DNA of 13,578 bases, from the NCBI GenBank assembly GCA_045604155.1, contig JAZUNN010000002.1, forward strand, positions 1-13,578, written 5' to 3'. Below the pieces are notes generated by a model. It worked only from the letters and a program-made list of their open reading frames with translations, had not been told where the DNA came from and made no database searches. Numbering within the stretch: the stretch's first letter is position 1; the number at the start of each line of letters is the position of its first letter. Of this stretch, positions 6,565-13,566 are shown piece after piece. The position numbers were made by a program, and so were the translations under genes. The stretch is from JAISGQ01 sp045604155. GTDB taxonomy: Bacteria; Bacillota; Clostridia; Oscillospirales; Acutalibacteraceae.

Positions 6565-8052
6565 ATGAAGAAGAATACCTTATTCTGGGTAAAAACTGCA
6601 ATATACATAGTGCTTGCAGTGGCAATAGTGCTTGGAGTGGTACACTACTCGTCCATGGATTTTACAATGATAGTAAATTCAGAGGATTCAGAAGACAGTG
6701 AAGAATTTGATGTCCAGTACTACGAGGAATTAAGCGGTACAGACCTGAGTTTTACAGATCTTGGAATAGTTGACGAAGGCCTTTATGAAAGCATCGAAGA
6801 GGACACCTGCATAGTAAAGGTAGTTGAATGCAGCAGTTATACAGACAGCGAGGAAATGGGTGTAAAGACACGCAAGCAGGTGTTGTATGTAGAAGTGCTG
6901 ACAGGACCGAGAAAAGGCGAATTCCACTATGCGGAATTTGACAGATCAAATCCCTCAGGCGGCGAGCCTTACGAGCTGAGCAAAGAAGGAGACAGACTCC
7001 TGTGCTTCTTTACCGTCAATAAGGACGGCGTGATACTTGACAACGGTACAGTAACGGATTATCACAGAATGCCTTCAATTATCTGGGCGTTTGTGCTGTT
7101 CATGTTCCTGCTTCTGTTCCTTACAGGCAAAAGCGGAGTCAAGTCATTTGTGGCACTTTTTGTTACCTGCGCAGGAATTATACTCATAATCCTTCCGATG
7201 ATTCTTTCGGGAGTAAACCCCATTATTGCAGCAATAATAGGTTGTATATTTGTAATTCTGACAACCCTTGTTCTGGTGTACGGATTTACCGTAAAGACCC
7301 TTGCAGCAGCTCTTGGAGCACTTGGCGGTGTTATTGTTGCAGGTCTTTTCACTGCAATAATGAACGGCATACTTCATATGACCGGCGCAACCAGCAGCGA
7401 GGCGAATATGCTTGCGCTGCACTTTGCAAACGGAGAAGTTGATCTCAACGGAATAATGTTTGCGGCAATACTTATCGGCTCACTGGGCGGAACAATCGAC
7501 GTAGGTGTTTCAATAGCCTCCGCACTTGATGAAATGCGTGAGCATGCACCTGATATTACTGCTTTTGAAATGATCGGATCAGGTCTTAAAATAGGCAGTG
7601 ATATAATGAGTGCGTCCCTTAATACACTCATTCTTGCATACGTAGGAAGTGCGATTCACCTGCTTCTCATGCTCAGAATAAATGGTATTGCGCTGGTTGA
7701 CGTACTTAATCAGGAAACTATTGCAAGCGAATTTCTGCGTGCTCTTGCAGGCAGCTTCGGACTTCTGTTTACAGTTCCGATAACCTCTTTTGTAGCGGGT
7801 GCAATGCTGTGCAAGGGCGGATTCGGAAAATTCTCCATACGTGTATTTCCTGCAGTTGATTCCTTCCTTGATTTCTGTGCAAAGGTAAAGGGAAAATGGA
7901 ATACAGCGATGAAGGAAGCAAAGGAGCGCTCTGACATAAAATACGGAATTAACGAAAATGACAGTATCTATGAACGTGTCCATGAGCGTGCTGAGGGTAT
8001 AGATGTTTTCGATGACGATTTCAATGATGATGGCGAAAATAATGCTCAGTAA
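6565..8052 (+). CDS. YibE/F family multi-pass membrane protein
   Basis: A 495-residue membrane protein of the YibE/F family, whose biochemical function is not established. It has an N-terminal anchor (8-27), an extracytoplasmic domain (about 30-168) that is acidic at its start (EDSEDSEEFD, 40-49), then a C-terminal membrane block with about seven segments (near 171-187, 193-214, 218-240, 246-268, 296-320, 350-370 and 390-415). The segment ILIGSLGGTIDVGVSIASAL (302-321) is the family's recognisable core. The tail after about 440 is soluble, charged and acidic at the end. AAGGGAA lies about 10 bases before the ATG, a slightly long spacing, and no better start is in frame. It appears to be transcribed alone: an extended -10 promoter precedes the next gene. 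Confidence 0.88.
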   Translation: MKKNTLFWVKTAIYIVLAVAIVLGVVHYSSMDFTMIVNSEDSEDSEEFDVQYYEELSGTDLSFTDLGIVDEGLYESIEEDTCIVKVVECSSYTDSEEMGVKTRKQVLYVEVLTGPRKGEFHYAEFDRSNPSGGEPYELSKEGDRLLCFFTVNKDGVILDNGTVTDYHRMPSIIWAFVLFMFLLLFLTGKSGVKSFVALFVTCAGIILIILPMILSGVNPIIAAIIGCIFVILTTLVLVYGFTVKTLAAALGALGGVIVAGLFTAIMNGILHMTGATSSEANMLALHFANGEVDLNGIMFAAILIGSLGGTIDVGVSIASALDEMREHAPDITAFEMIGSGLKIGSDIMSASLNTLILAYVGSAIHLLLMLRINGIALVDVLNQETIASEFLRALAGSFGLLFTVPITSFVAGAMLCKGGFGKFSIRVFPAVDSFLDFCAKVKGKWNTAMKEAKERSDIKYGINENDSIYERVHERAEGIDVFDDDFNDDGENNAQ

Positions 8053-8093
8053 TAAGGAATCGTAAAAAATTAGATAAAATTTCCAAAAACATC

Positions 8094-8122
8094 TTCTCAA
8101 ATGGATAAATATGTGTTATAGT
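8094..8122 (+). promoter_or_regulatory. Probable extended -10 promoter before the 165-residue gene
   Basis: TATAGT (8117-8122) is preceded by TGT (8114-8116), an extended -10, with a weak -35 TTCTCA (8094-8099) at 17 bp. A small 6-bp-stem hairpin, TCTATG-TTA-CATAGA (8140-8154), lies in the resulting leader. Confidence 0.5.
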
Positions 8123-8184
8123 TAATGCACAATAGGTATTCTATGTTACATAGATGACTTTGAACCTCGCATGGGGGTGCAAAT

Positions 8185-8682
8185 ATGAGATTTCGATTAA
8201 AAAGAGAAATCAGCGGTTTTGATGAATACATAAATATATACGATGAGAAAAACAAGCTCAGATATTACAGTGTGGAAGTGGACTATGCCCATCCCAAACG
8301 TCTGCTTTACACAAAGGCTCAGGTAAGGGTAGCCACTGTTGATATGGCGCCTGTTGATGTAGAGGACATCATGAATGGATATCCTTTGTTTATAGGTACA
8401 GACAAGGTTGGACATTACGATGATTCCCTTGATATGGATGCTACATCAAATGTTGAGTTTGCGCACATCTCGGGTCTTGAATACAAGTTTATAGAAAATT
8501 CGGAACGTCTTACATTCCGTGACTACAAACTTGTTGACAGCGAGGATGAAATAATAATGACCGTCAAAAGGTCGGGTGCAGACTTTGTGTGTGACATTTC
8601 AAGAGAAGATGAGGCTGAGATATGCCTGCTTATTGCGTGCATTGAATTCTGGCGTTTTGTTACAACATCAAGAGATTTCTGA
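8185..8682 (+). CDS. Uncharacterised 165-residue protein, possibly LURP-one/tubby-like
   Basis: No confident family assignment. The protein is soluble, with no signal peptide or membrane segment, and is built mostly of predicted beta-strands that alternate short polar turns (YINIYDEKNKLRYYSVEV near 16-33; YKLVDSEDEIIMTVKR near 114-129). It ends in a hydrophobic helix (EAEICLLIACIEFWRFV). Strands with a charged turn repeated along the chain and a final hydrophobic helix are the pattern of LURP-one/tubby C-terminal-like proteins, but this rests on shape rather than a motif. The ATG is well placed behind a strong SD, GGGGGTG, six bases upstream. A terminator follows immediately, so the gene is transcribed alone or with yibE/F read-through. 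Confidence 0.8.
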   Translation: MRFRLKREISGFDEYINIYDEKNKLRYYSVEVDYAHPKRLLYTKAQVRVATVDMAPVDVEDIMNGYPLFIGTDKVGHYDDSLDMDATSNVEFAHISGLEYKFIENSERLTFRDYKLVDSEDEIIMTVKRSGADFVCDISREDEAEICLLIACIEFWRFVTTSRDF

Positions 8683-8688
8683 TTATTT

Positions 8689-8717
8689 AAAACCTCCGCC
8701 ATCGGCGGAGGTTTTTT
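8689..8717 (+). terminator. Intrinsic terminator after the 165-residue gene
   Basis: A perfect stem AACCTCCGCC (8691-8700) and GGCGGAGGTT (8704-8713) with loop ATC, followed by a T-run. It separates this gene from the glg upstream region. Confidence 0.93.
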
Positions 8718-8720
8718 ATG

Positions 8721-8751
8721 TGTACAAAATAGAATATGCAAATTGTATAAT
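8721..8751 (+). promoter_or_regulatory. Upstream promoter candidate P1 of the glg region
   Basis: A perfect TATAAT (8746-8751) with TGTACA (8721-8726) upstream at a longish 19-bp spacing. Transcription would start near 8758, just before the first copy of the 10-bp repeat and 27 bp before a possible short ORF. Confidence 0.4.
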
Positions 8752-8784
8752 GTGCACAAATGAAAGCTTGAGTGGTGATAAATA

Positions 8785-8862
8785 ATGGCACTTGTGAGAA
8801 TGCACCAAAATATTCGAGCTTTTTTGGAAGGGCTTGTAAGAAAGTTAACAAAAAGGTCTTGA
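8785..8862 (+). CDS. Possible 25-codon leader ORF upstream of glgC
   Basis: ATG at 8785 with GGTGAT about five bases upstream, ending at TGA 8860-8862. It encodes a short basic peptide (starts MALVRMHQNIRAFLEG) that could form an amphipathic helix. There is no amino-acid run of the kind seen in classic attenuators. Its SD region TGGTG (8773-8777) can pair with CACCA (8803-8807) inside the ORF, nested in an AAAGCT/AGCTTT stem ending at a T-run (8820-8825). Weakly supported; it may be non-coding. Confidence 0.25.
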   Translation: MALVRMHQNIRAFLEGLVRKLTKRS

Positions 8863-8892
8863 TTTATACGCAATAGTTTGATATTATATGAT
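8859..8892 (+). promoter_or_regulatory. Main promoter candidate P2 of glgC-glgD-glgA
   Basis: TTGATT (8859-8864), a 17-bp spacer and TATTAT (8882-8887). An overlapping alternative is TTATAC (8864-8869), 17 bp, TATGAT (8887-8892). Either would give a leader of roughly 185-190 nt before glgC. Confidence 0.55.
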
Positions 8893-8908
8893 ATGGATAA
8901 GTGAAAGC

Positions 8909-8950
8909 TTGTTTTTTGACTTGCTGCAGCAGGCGGTGAGTTGAAAACAA
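8909..8950 (+). other. Leader hairpin in the glgC 5' untranslated region
   Basis: TTGTTTT (8909-8915) pairs with AAAACAA (8944-8950), and GACT (8918-8921) pairs with AGTT (8939-8942, one G-U pair). The apex contains a self-complementary TGCTGCAGCA. No U-run follows, so it is not a terminator. The rest of the leader (8951-9083) holds an SD-like GGGAGG at 8997-9002 with no usable start codon, and no riboswitch that I recognise. Confidence 0.35.
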
Positions 8951-9083
8951 ACGTAACAGAAGGGATAACAACCGTCTGATTCCGAATAAATATACAGGGA
9001 GGTATTGTAAAATTACAGAATATACCGGAAAAAGTAAACACTCAGTCTTTTAACTGTGATATAAAAGAAAGGATGACAAGTAA

Positions 9084-10301
9084 ATGTTACCAAAACAGGA
9101 ATGTATAGCCATGCTGCTTGCAGGCGGACAGGGCAGCAGACTGTACACATTGACCCGTAATCTCGCAAAGCCTGCAGTACCCTTCGGCGGAAAATACAGA
9201 ATAATCGACTTTCCGCTGTCCAACTGTGTAAATTCAGGTATTGACACTGTTGGTGTTCTCACCCAGTATCAGCCTCTTGTACTTAACGATTACATCGGCA
9301 ACGGCCAGCCATGGGATCTTGATACCATGTATGGCGGTGTTCATGTCCTGCCTCCCTATCAGCAGAGCAAGGGCGGTGACTGGTACAAGGGCACAGCAAA
9401 TGCAATTTATCAGAACATAAACTTTATCCAGCGCTACAACCCTGAGTATGTAGTAATTCTTTCCGGTGACCATATTTACAAGATGGACTATTCCGCAATG
9501 CTTGCATACCACAAGGAAAAGAATGCAGCCTGCACCATCGCTGTTTACAGAGTACCTATGGAAGAAGCACCCAGATACGGCATACTCAACTGTAATGATG
9601 ACGGCTCGATCTACGAGTTTGACGAGAAACCCGCAGTACCCAAGAGCAACCTTGCATCAATGGGTATCTATATGTTCAAGTGGGATAAACTCCGTGCATA
9701 TCTCGAAGCTGATGAGGCTACCGAGGGCAGCCAGAACGACTTCGGCAAGAACGTTCTTCCCACAATGCTCAATGCAGGCGAAACCATGATGGCATGGGAA
9801 TTCGACGGATACTGGAAGGATGTCGGAACCATCGACTCCCTCTGGGAAGCAAACATGGATCTTCTCGATCCCAATGTTCCTATTGACCTTTCTGATCCCG
9901 CATGGAGCATTTACACCAGAAGTGCAGTAATGCCTCCTCATTTCATCGGCAAGAACGCACAGTGCCAGAACTCTCTCGTTGCAGAGGGCTGTGAGGTAGA
10001 AGGCAACCTTGAGTTTGCTATCCTCTTTGCAGGCGTAACCGTTGAAAAAGGTGCAAGAGTAACCGACTCCATAATCATGCCCGGTGCAGTAATCAAGGAA
10101 AATGCTGTTGTACAGTATGCAATACTTGATGAAAATGCTGTTGTTGAGGCAGGCGCAGTAGTCGGTGAAAGACCTGAAAATGTAGCAGATAAGGATAAGT
10201 GGGGAATCGCTGTTGTAGGCAGCGGCGTAACAATCGGCAAGAATGCAGTAGTCCCCGCAAAGGCAATGGTTGAGCAGGATGTTCCGGAGGTGAAGAAATA
10301 A
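9084..10301 (+). CDS. glgC: Glucose-1-phosphate adenylyltransferase (ADP-glucose pyrophosphorylase)
   Basis: A 405-residue catalytic subunit that makes ADP-glucose and pyrophosphate from glucose-1-phosphate and ATP, the committed step of bacterial glycogen synthesis. Seen in order: nucleotide-binding loop GGQGSRL (14-20), KPAVPFGGKYRIIDFPLSN (29-47), catalytic metal-site Asp129 in SGDHIYKMDY, FDEKP (179-183) and SMGIY (192-196) for the sugar phosphate, GYWKDVGT (242-249), then a C-terminal left-handed beta-helix with hexapeptide-like repeats (about 280-395). Length is usual for the family. The ATG has AAAGGA about nine bases upstream. The stop overlaps the glgD start in TAATG, so the two subunits are translationally coupled, as expected for a mixed enzyme. 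Codon use in the glg genes looks tuned for high expression. Confidence 0.96.
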   Translation: MLPKQECIAMLLAGGQGSRLYTLTRNLAKPAVPFGGKYRIIDFPLSNCVNSGIDTVGVLTQYQPLVLNDYIGNGQPWDLDTMYGGVHVLPPYQQSKGGDWYKGTANAIYQNINFIQRYNPEYVVILSGDHIYKMDYSAMLAYHKEKNAACTIAVYRVPMEEAPRYGILNCNDDGSIYEFDEKPAVPKSNLASMGIYMFKWDKLRAYLEADEATEGSQNDFGKNVLPTMLNAGETMMAWEFDGYWKDVGTIDSLWEANMDLLDPNVPIDLSDPAWSIYTRSAVMPPHFIGKNAQCQNSLVAEGCEVEGNLEFAILFAGVTVEKGARVTDSIIMPGAVIKENAVVQYAILDENAVVEAGAVVGERPENVADKDKWGIAVVGSGVTIGKNAVVPAKAMVEQDVPEVKK

Positions 10302-11416
10302 TGAGAGGCACAAACGTAGTAGGTATCATATTCTCGAATATGCATGATGACTGCCTTCCGCAGCTTACAAGTGCCCGTACCATGGGCTCTGTACCCTTCG
10401 GCGGCAGATACAGAACAATCGACTTCCCGCTGTCCAACATGGTCAACAGCAACATAAACAAAGTCGGCGTTATCACAAAGAGCAACTATCAGTCCCTCAT
10501 GGACCATCTTGGTTCAGGTAAGGCATGGGATCTCTCCAGAAAGAAGGAAGGTCTTTACATTCTTCCTCCCTTCGGCAGAGGCAACGGTCTTTACACCGAG
10601 CGTATTGATGCTCTTGCAGGCATCTCCAACTTCCTCACTCACTGTTCTGAGGAATACGTTGTAATGAGCGACTGTCACATCGTTTACAACATCAATTTCA
10701 AGGATGTTCTCAATGCACACGTTGAGAAGAATGCAGATATCACCGTTATCTACAAGAACGGCATCCTTCCTGCAGCACTTCCCAATAAGGTAACATTCGA
10801 GATTAATCGCTCCAAGAAGATCACCGCAGTTGTCAACGGCATCGTTCCCGAGGGCAAGTGCAACTGGAGCATGGGTATCTATGTAATGAAGCGTGAGTTC
10901 CTTATGAGAGTTGTTGAAGATGCTGTTGCAAGAAATAAGAACAGCTTCATCAGAGACGTACTCATGGGTGGTGTGGATACTTATAAAATCTGCGGTTACA
11001 AGCACGAGGGTTATGCTGGCGTGCTGTCTTCCGCACAGGCATATTTTGCAGCAAACATGGATCTTCTCAAAGCAGATGTCCGCCGTGATCTCTTTGATCC
11101 CATGCGTCCCATCTACACCAAGGTTCGTGATGAAATGCCTGCTCGCTACGGCCTGACCTCCTCGGTCAAGAACTCCATGATTGCAGACGGCTGCATTATC
11201 GAGGGCGAAGTTGAAAACTGCGTACTTTTCAGAGGCGTAAAGATCGGAAAGGGTGCAAAGGTAAGTAACTGCATTATCATGCAGAACACTGAAATCGGTG
11301 ACAACACCGTTATGAACTATGTAATTGCCGACAAGGACGTAATCGTCAGAAACGGAAGATCCTTCATGGGCTGCGAGAGCTACCCTGTATATATTGGTAA
11401 GGGCAATATCGTCTGA
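10301..11416 (+). CDS. glgD: GlgD, non-catalytic subunit of ADP-glucose pyrophosphorylase
   Basis: A 371-residue GlgC paralogue that should form a mixed complex with GlgC and raise or tune its activity, as shown for GlgCD of Firmicutes such as Geobacillus. It retains the core VPFGGRYRTIDFPLSN (31-46) and the C-terminal beta-helix, but the nucleotide-binding GGxGxRL loop is lost (the region reads FSNMHDDCLPQL), and the catalytic SGDH of GlgC aligns without gaps to DCHI (124-127), placing His126 where the metal-binding Asp should be. This supports a non-catalytic role. The SD GGAGGTG (10286-10292) lies inside the end of glgC, eight bases before the ATG, and the ATG overlaps the glgC stop by one base. 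glgA follows 15 bp downstream. Confidence 0.93.
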   Translation: MRGTNVVGIIFSNMHDDCLPQLTSARTMGSVPFGGRYRTIDFPLSNMVNSNINKVGVITKSNYQSLMDHLGSGKAWDLSRKKEGLYILPPFGRGNGLYTERIDALAGISNFLTHCSEEYVVMSDCHIVYNINFKDVLNAHVEKNADITVIYKNGILPAALPNKVTFEINRSKKITAVVNGIVPEGKCNWSMGIYVMKREFLMRVVEDAVARNKNSFIRDVLMGGVDTYKICGYKHEGYAGVLSSAQAYFAANMDLLKADVRRDLFDPMRPIYTKVRDEMPARYGLTSSVKNSMIADGCIIEGEVENCVLFRGVKIGKGAKVSNCIIMQNTEIGDNTVMNYVIADKDVIVRNGRSFMGCESYPVYIGKGNIV

Positions 11417-11431
11417 TAGGAGGAGAATTGC

Positions 11432-12862
11432 GTGAAAGTATTATATGTTGCAAGTGAGGCACTGCCTTTTGCTGCGTCCGGCGGACTTGCCGACGTTGCA
11501 GGCAGCCTTCCTCAGGCAATGCGTCAGCGTCTTGTAGGCTGCCGTATTGCAATGCCTCTTTACGAAAGTGTTCCTCAGGAACTGCGTGAGAACATGAAGT
11601 TTGTCACCAGTCTGTCGGTTCCCGTTTCATGGCGCAGACAGTACTGCGGTGTGTTTGAAGCAAAGGCAGGCGGAGTAATCTACTATCTGCTTGATAACCA
11701 GTATTATTTCAAGCGCAAGGGACTTTACGGACATTATGACGATGCAGAGCGTTTTGCATTCTTCTCCCGTGCAGTTCTTGAAATGCTTCCTTACCTTGAT
11801 TTCAAACCCGATGTCATCAATGCAAATGACTGGCAGGCAGGACTTGTTCCTGTTTACTATGATCTGTTCTATTCCAATAATGATTGGTACAAGGGCATCA
11901 AGACCGTCTTTACCATTCATAATATTCAGTATCAGGGACAGTACAGCAGAGAAATCTGCGAGGATGTTCTCGGTATTCCCACCGAAAAATACCATCTGGT
12001 TGAATACAACGGCTGCGTAAATATCATGAAGGGCGCTATTGAAACCGCCCATAAGGTCACTACCGTAAGTCCCACCTATGCACAGGAGATTCTTGATCCT
12101 TGGTTCTCTCATGAGCTTGATCCCATTCTCCGTGAGCGTTCATGGAAGCTGTGCGGCATACTCAACGGTATTGATACAGAAAACTACAATCCCGAAACCG
12201 ATCCCCATATTTACAAGAATTACGGAATCGAAGATTTTGCAGAGGGTAAGGCAGTAAACAAGCTCGAGCTTCAGCGCAGACTTTGCCTCCCCGAAAAGGC
12301 AGACACACCCCTTATCGGTATGGTCACCAGAATGGTAGGTCATAAGGGTCTTGACCTTGTAAAGGCAATGCTCGATGATTTCCTTTCAAACAATGATGTC
12401 CAGTTTGTAATTCTCGGCTCCGGTGACTGGGAGTATGAATCCTATTTCAAGGAGCTCCAGGAAAGACATCCGGGCAAGTTTGTAGCCTGCTTTGGCTTCC
12501 TGCCTGAGCTTTCAAGAAAGATTTATGCAGGCTCCGATATATTCCTCATGCCCTCAAAGAGTGAGCCTTGCGGACTTTCCCAGATGATTGCTCTGCGTTA
12601 CGGTTCAATTCCCATTATCCGTGAAACAGGCGGTCTTAAGGACTCCATTCAGGACAGCGGCGACAATGAAGGCAACGGCTTTACCTTTATGAATTACGAT
12701 GCAGGCGATATGCGCTACGCAATGGAGCGCGCCCTTGCAGGCTATGCAAATAAGGAAGGCTGGCCTATCCTTGTAAAGCGTGCAATGGAAGCTGACAACA
12801 GCTGGGGCAAGAGCGCAAACGCATATATCAGAATGTACAAGTCCCTTATCAAAGAAGGCTAA
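11432..12862 (+). CDS. glgA: Glycogen synthase (ADP-glucose-specific)
   Basis: A 476-residue GT5-family glucosyltransferase that transfers glucose from ADP-glucose to the end of an alpha-1,4-glucan. The N-terminal half carries SGGLADVAGSLP (16-27), ANDWQAGL (131-138) and TIHNIQYQG (161-169); the C-terminal half carries R300 and K305 in TRMVGHKGL, and SEPCGLSQMIALRYG (377-391) with ETGGL (398-402). Length is typical. One notable difference: the usual K-x-GGL Lys (Lys15 of the E. coli enzyme, near ADP-glucose) is Ala15 here; some clostridial relatives may share this. The start is GTG, with AGGAGGAG six to seven bases upstream, overlapping the end of the glgD stop region. It is the last gene of the glg operon, closed by a terminator at 12871. 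Confidence 0.95.
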   Translation: MKVLYVASEALPFAASGGLADVAGSLPQAMRQRLVGCRIAMPLYESVPQELRENMKFVTSLSVPVSWRRQYCGVFEAKAGGVIYYLLDNQYYFKRKGLYGHYDDAERFAFFSRAVLEMLPYLDFKPDVINANDWQAGLVPVYYDLFYSNNDWYKGIKTVFTIHNIQYQGQYSREICEDVLGIPTEKYHLVEYNGCVNIMKGAIETAHKVTTVSPTYAQEILDPWFSHELDPILRERSWKLCGILNGIDTENYNPETDPHIYKNYGIEDFAEGKAVNKLELQRRLCLPEKADTPLIGMVTRMVGHKGLDLVKAMLDDFLSNNDVQFVILGSGDWEYESYFKELQERHPGKFVACFGFLPELSRKIYAGSDIFLMPSKSEPCGLSQMIALRYGSIPIIRETGGLKDSIQDSGDNEGNGFTFMNYDAGDMRYAMERALAGYANKEGWPILVKRAMEADNSWGKSANAYIRMYKSLIKEG

Positions 12863-12870
12863 GATTTTAA

Positions 12871-12898
12871 GGGTGCAGCAGCTTGCTGCACCCTTTTT
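12871..12898 (+). terminator. Intrinsic terminator after glgA
   Basis: GGGTGCAGCA (12871-12880) pairs perfectly with TGCTGCACCC (12884-12893), loop GCT, followed by TTTTT. The next gene's SD begins three bases after the T-run. Confidence 0.93.
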
Positions 12899-12915
12899 AC
12901 AAAGGAGTCAGTTGT

Positions 12916-13566
12916 ATGGCTAATTACTGTAATTATGAGATCCACGTAAAAGGCACAAAGAAAGCAGCGCTTATGATGGCGGCAATAATGGCATCTGCCG
13001 ACAGCAAAGAGATTACCCATGAAGAGGGTACAGATGAAGAATACATCGTATGGATAGAGGGCAACTGCAAATGGTCACTTGATGCCTACTGCGAAGAAAA
13101 GAAGGATGTTGTCATCAATCTTGACGAATATACAGAAGAAGACCTGAGAGACGCAGATTTCGATGAATACTGGTATCTTACAATGCGTCAGAAATCAGAA
13201 GTGCTGGGTCTTGAGATCCTTGCTCATGCGTGGTCAGATGAATCCGAGTTTGATATATTCGAGCATTACGATAACGGCAGGAAAATTTCTTCTGAAAATG
13301 TCGACTGCCGCCCTGAATGGGACGAAGAGATGAAAATGGTGTTCGGAGCATATATTGACTATTGCCTGACCTTCGGACTTGATCCCAGCCTGAATCCGCC
13401 GCCCGTATGGGATAAGAGCAGATATCCCACCTATGAGGAGTTCTGCGATGAATTTGACATCGATCCCGAAAAGCTCCCCGAAAGCATGTGGGAAGAGGAC
13501 GAAGAAGATATGTTTTATTGTACGCTCCCTGACGAGGAGAGACCGAAAGTAGGATTTGTGTTTTAA
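12916..13566 (+). CDS. Uncharacterised acidic 216-residue protein (possible Api92/YubB-like)
   Basis: I do not recognise a confident family. The opening MANYCNYEIHVKG, followed by a helix rich in Ala and Met, resembles the start of Api92/YubB-type proteins with a ferredoxin-like fold, whose function is unknown; this is a weak likeness. The chain is strongly acidic, with EGNCKWSLDAYC around residues 51-62 and a long tail rich in Asp, Glu and Pro. It has no signal peptide or membrane segment. A TTG 11 codons upstream lies inside the terminator hairpin and is rejected; the ATG at 12916 has AAAGGAGT at 12901-12908, seven bases away. There is no clear promoter of its own in the 15-base gap behind the glg terminator, so it may depend on read-through. 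Confidence 0.8.
   Translation: MANYCNYEIHVKGTKKAALMMAAIMASADSKEITHEEGTDEEYIVWIEGNCKWSLDAYCEEKKDVVINLDEYTEEDLRDADFDEYWYLTMRQKSEVLGLEILAHAWSDESEFDIFEHYDNGRKISSENVDCRPEWDEEMKMVFGAYIDYCLTFGLDPSLNPPPVWDKSRYPTYEEFCDEFDIDPEKLPESMWEEDEEDMFYCTLPDEERPKVGFVF

Larger units (their letters stand above)
8761..8911 (+). repeat. 10-bp direct repeat TGAAAGCTTG in the glgC upstream region
   Basis: TGAAAGCTTG occurs exactly at 8761-8770 and 8902-8911. Each copy lies 9 bases after a -10-like hexamer (TATAAT ending 8751; TATGAT ending 8892), and the 15 bases before each copy share about 10 positions. This suggests a duplicated promoter-proximal module, possibly a regulator site at the start of each transcript. 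Confidence 0.45.

Noticed and set aside
7579..8100. 173-codon minus-strand frame opposite the yibE/F end
   Set aside because: Antisense to a well-supported membrane protein; no SD and atypical composition.
8951..9083. A known riboswitch in the glgC leader
   Set aside because: I could not match conserved core sequences of any class; only simple hairpins are visible.
9657..10313. 218-codon minus-strand open frame opposite glgC
   Set aside because: Antisense shadow caused by glgC codon bias; the product is rich in Cys, Tyr and His with no family likeness.
12883..12915. Upstream TTG start for the last gene
   Set aside because: It lies within the terminator hairpin and has no SD; the ATG at 12916 has a good one.
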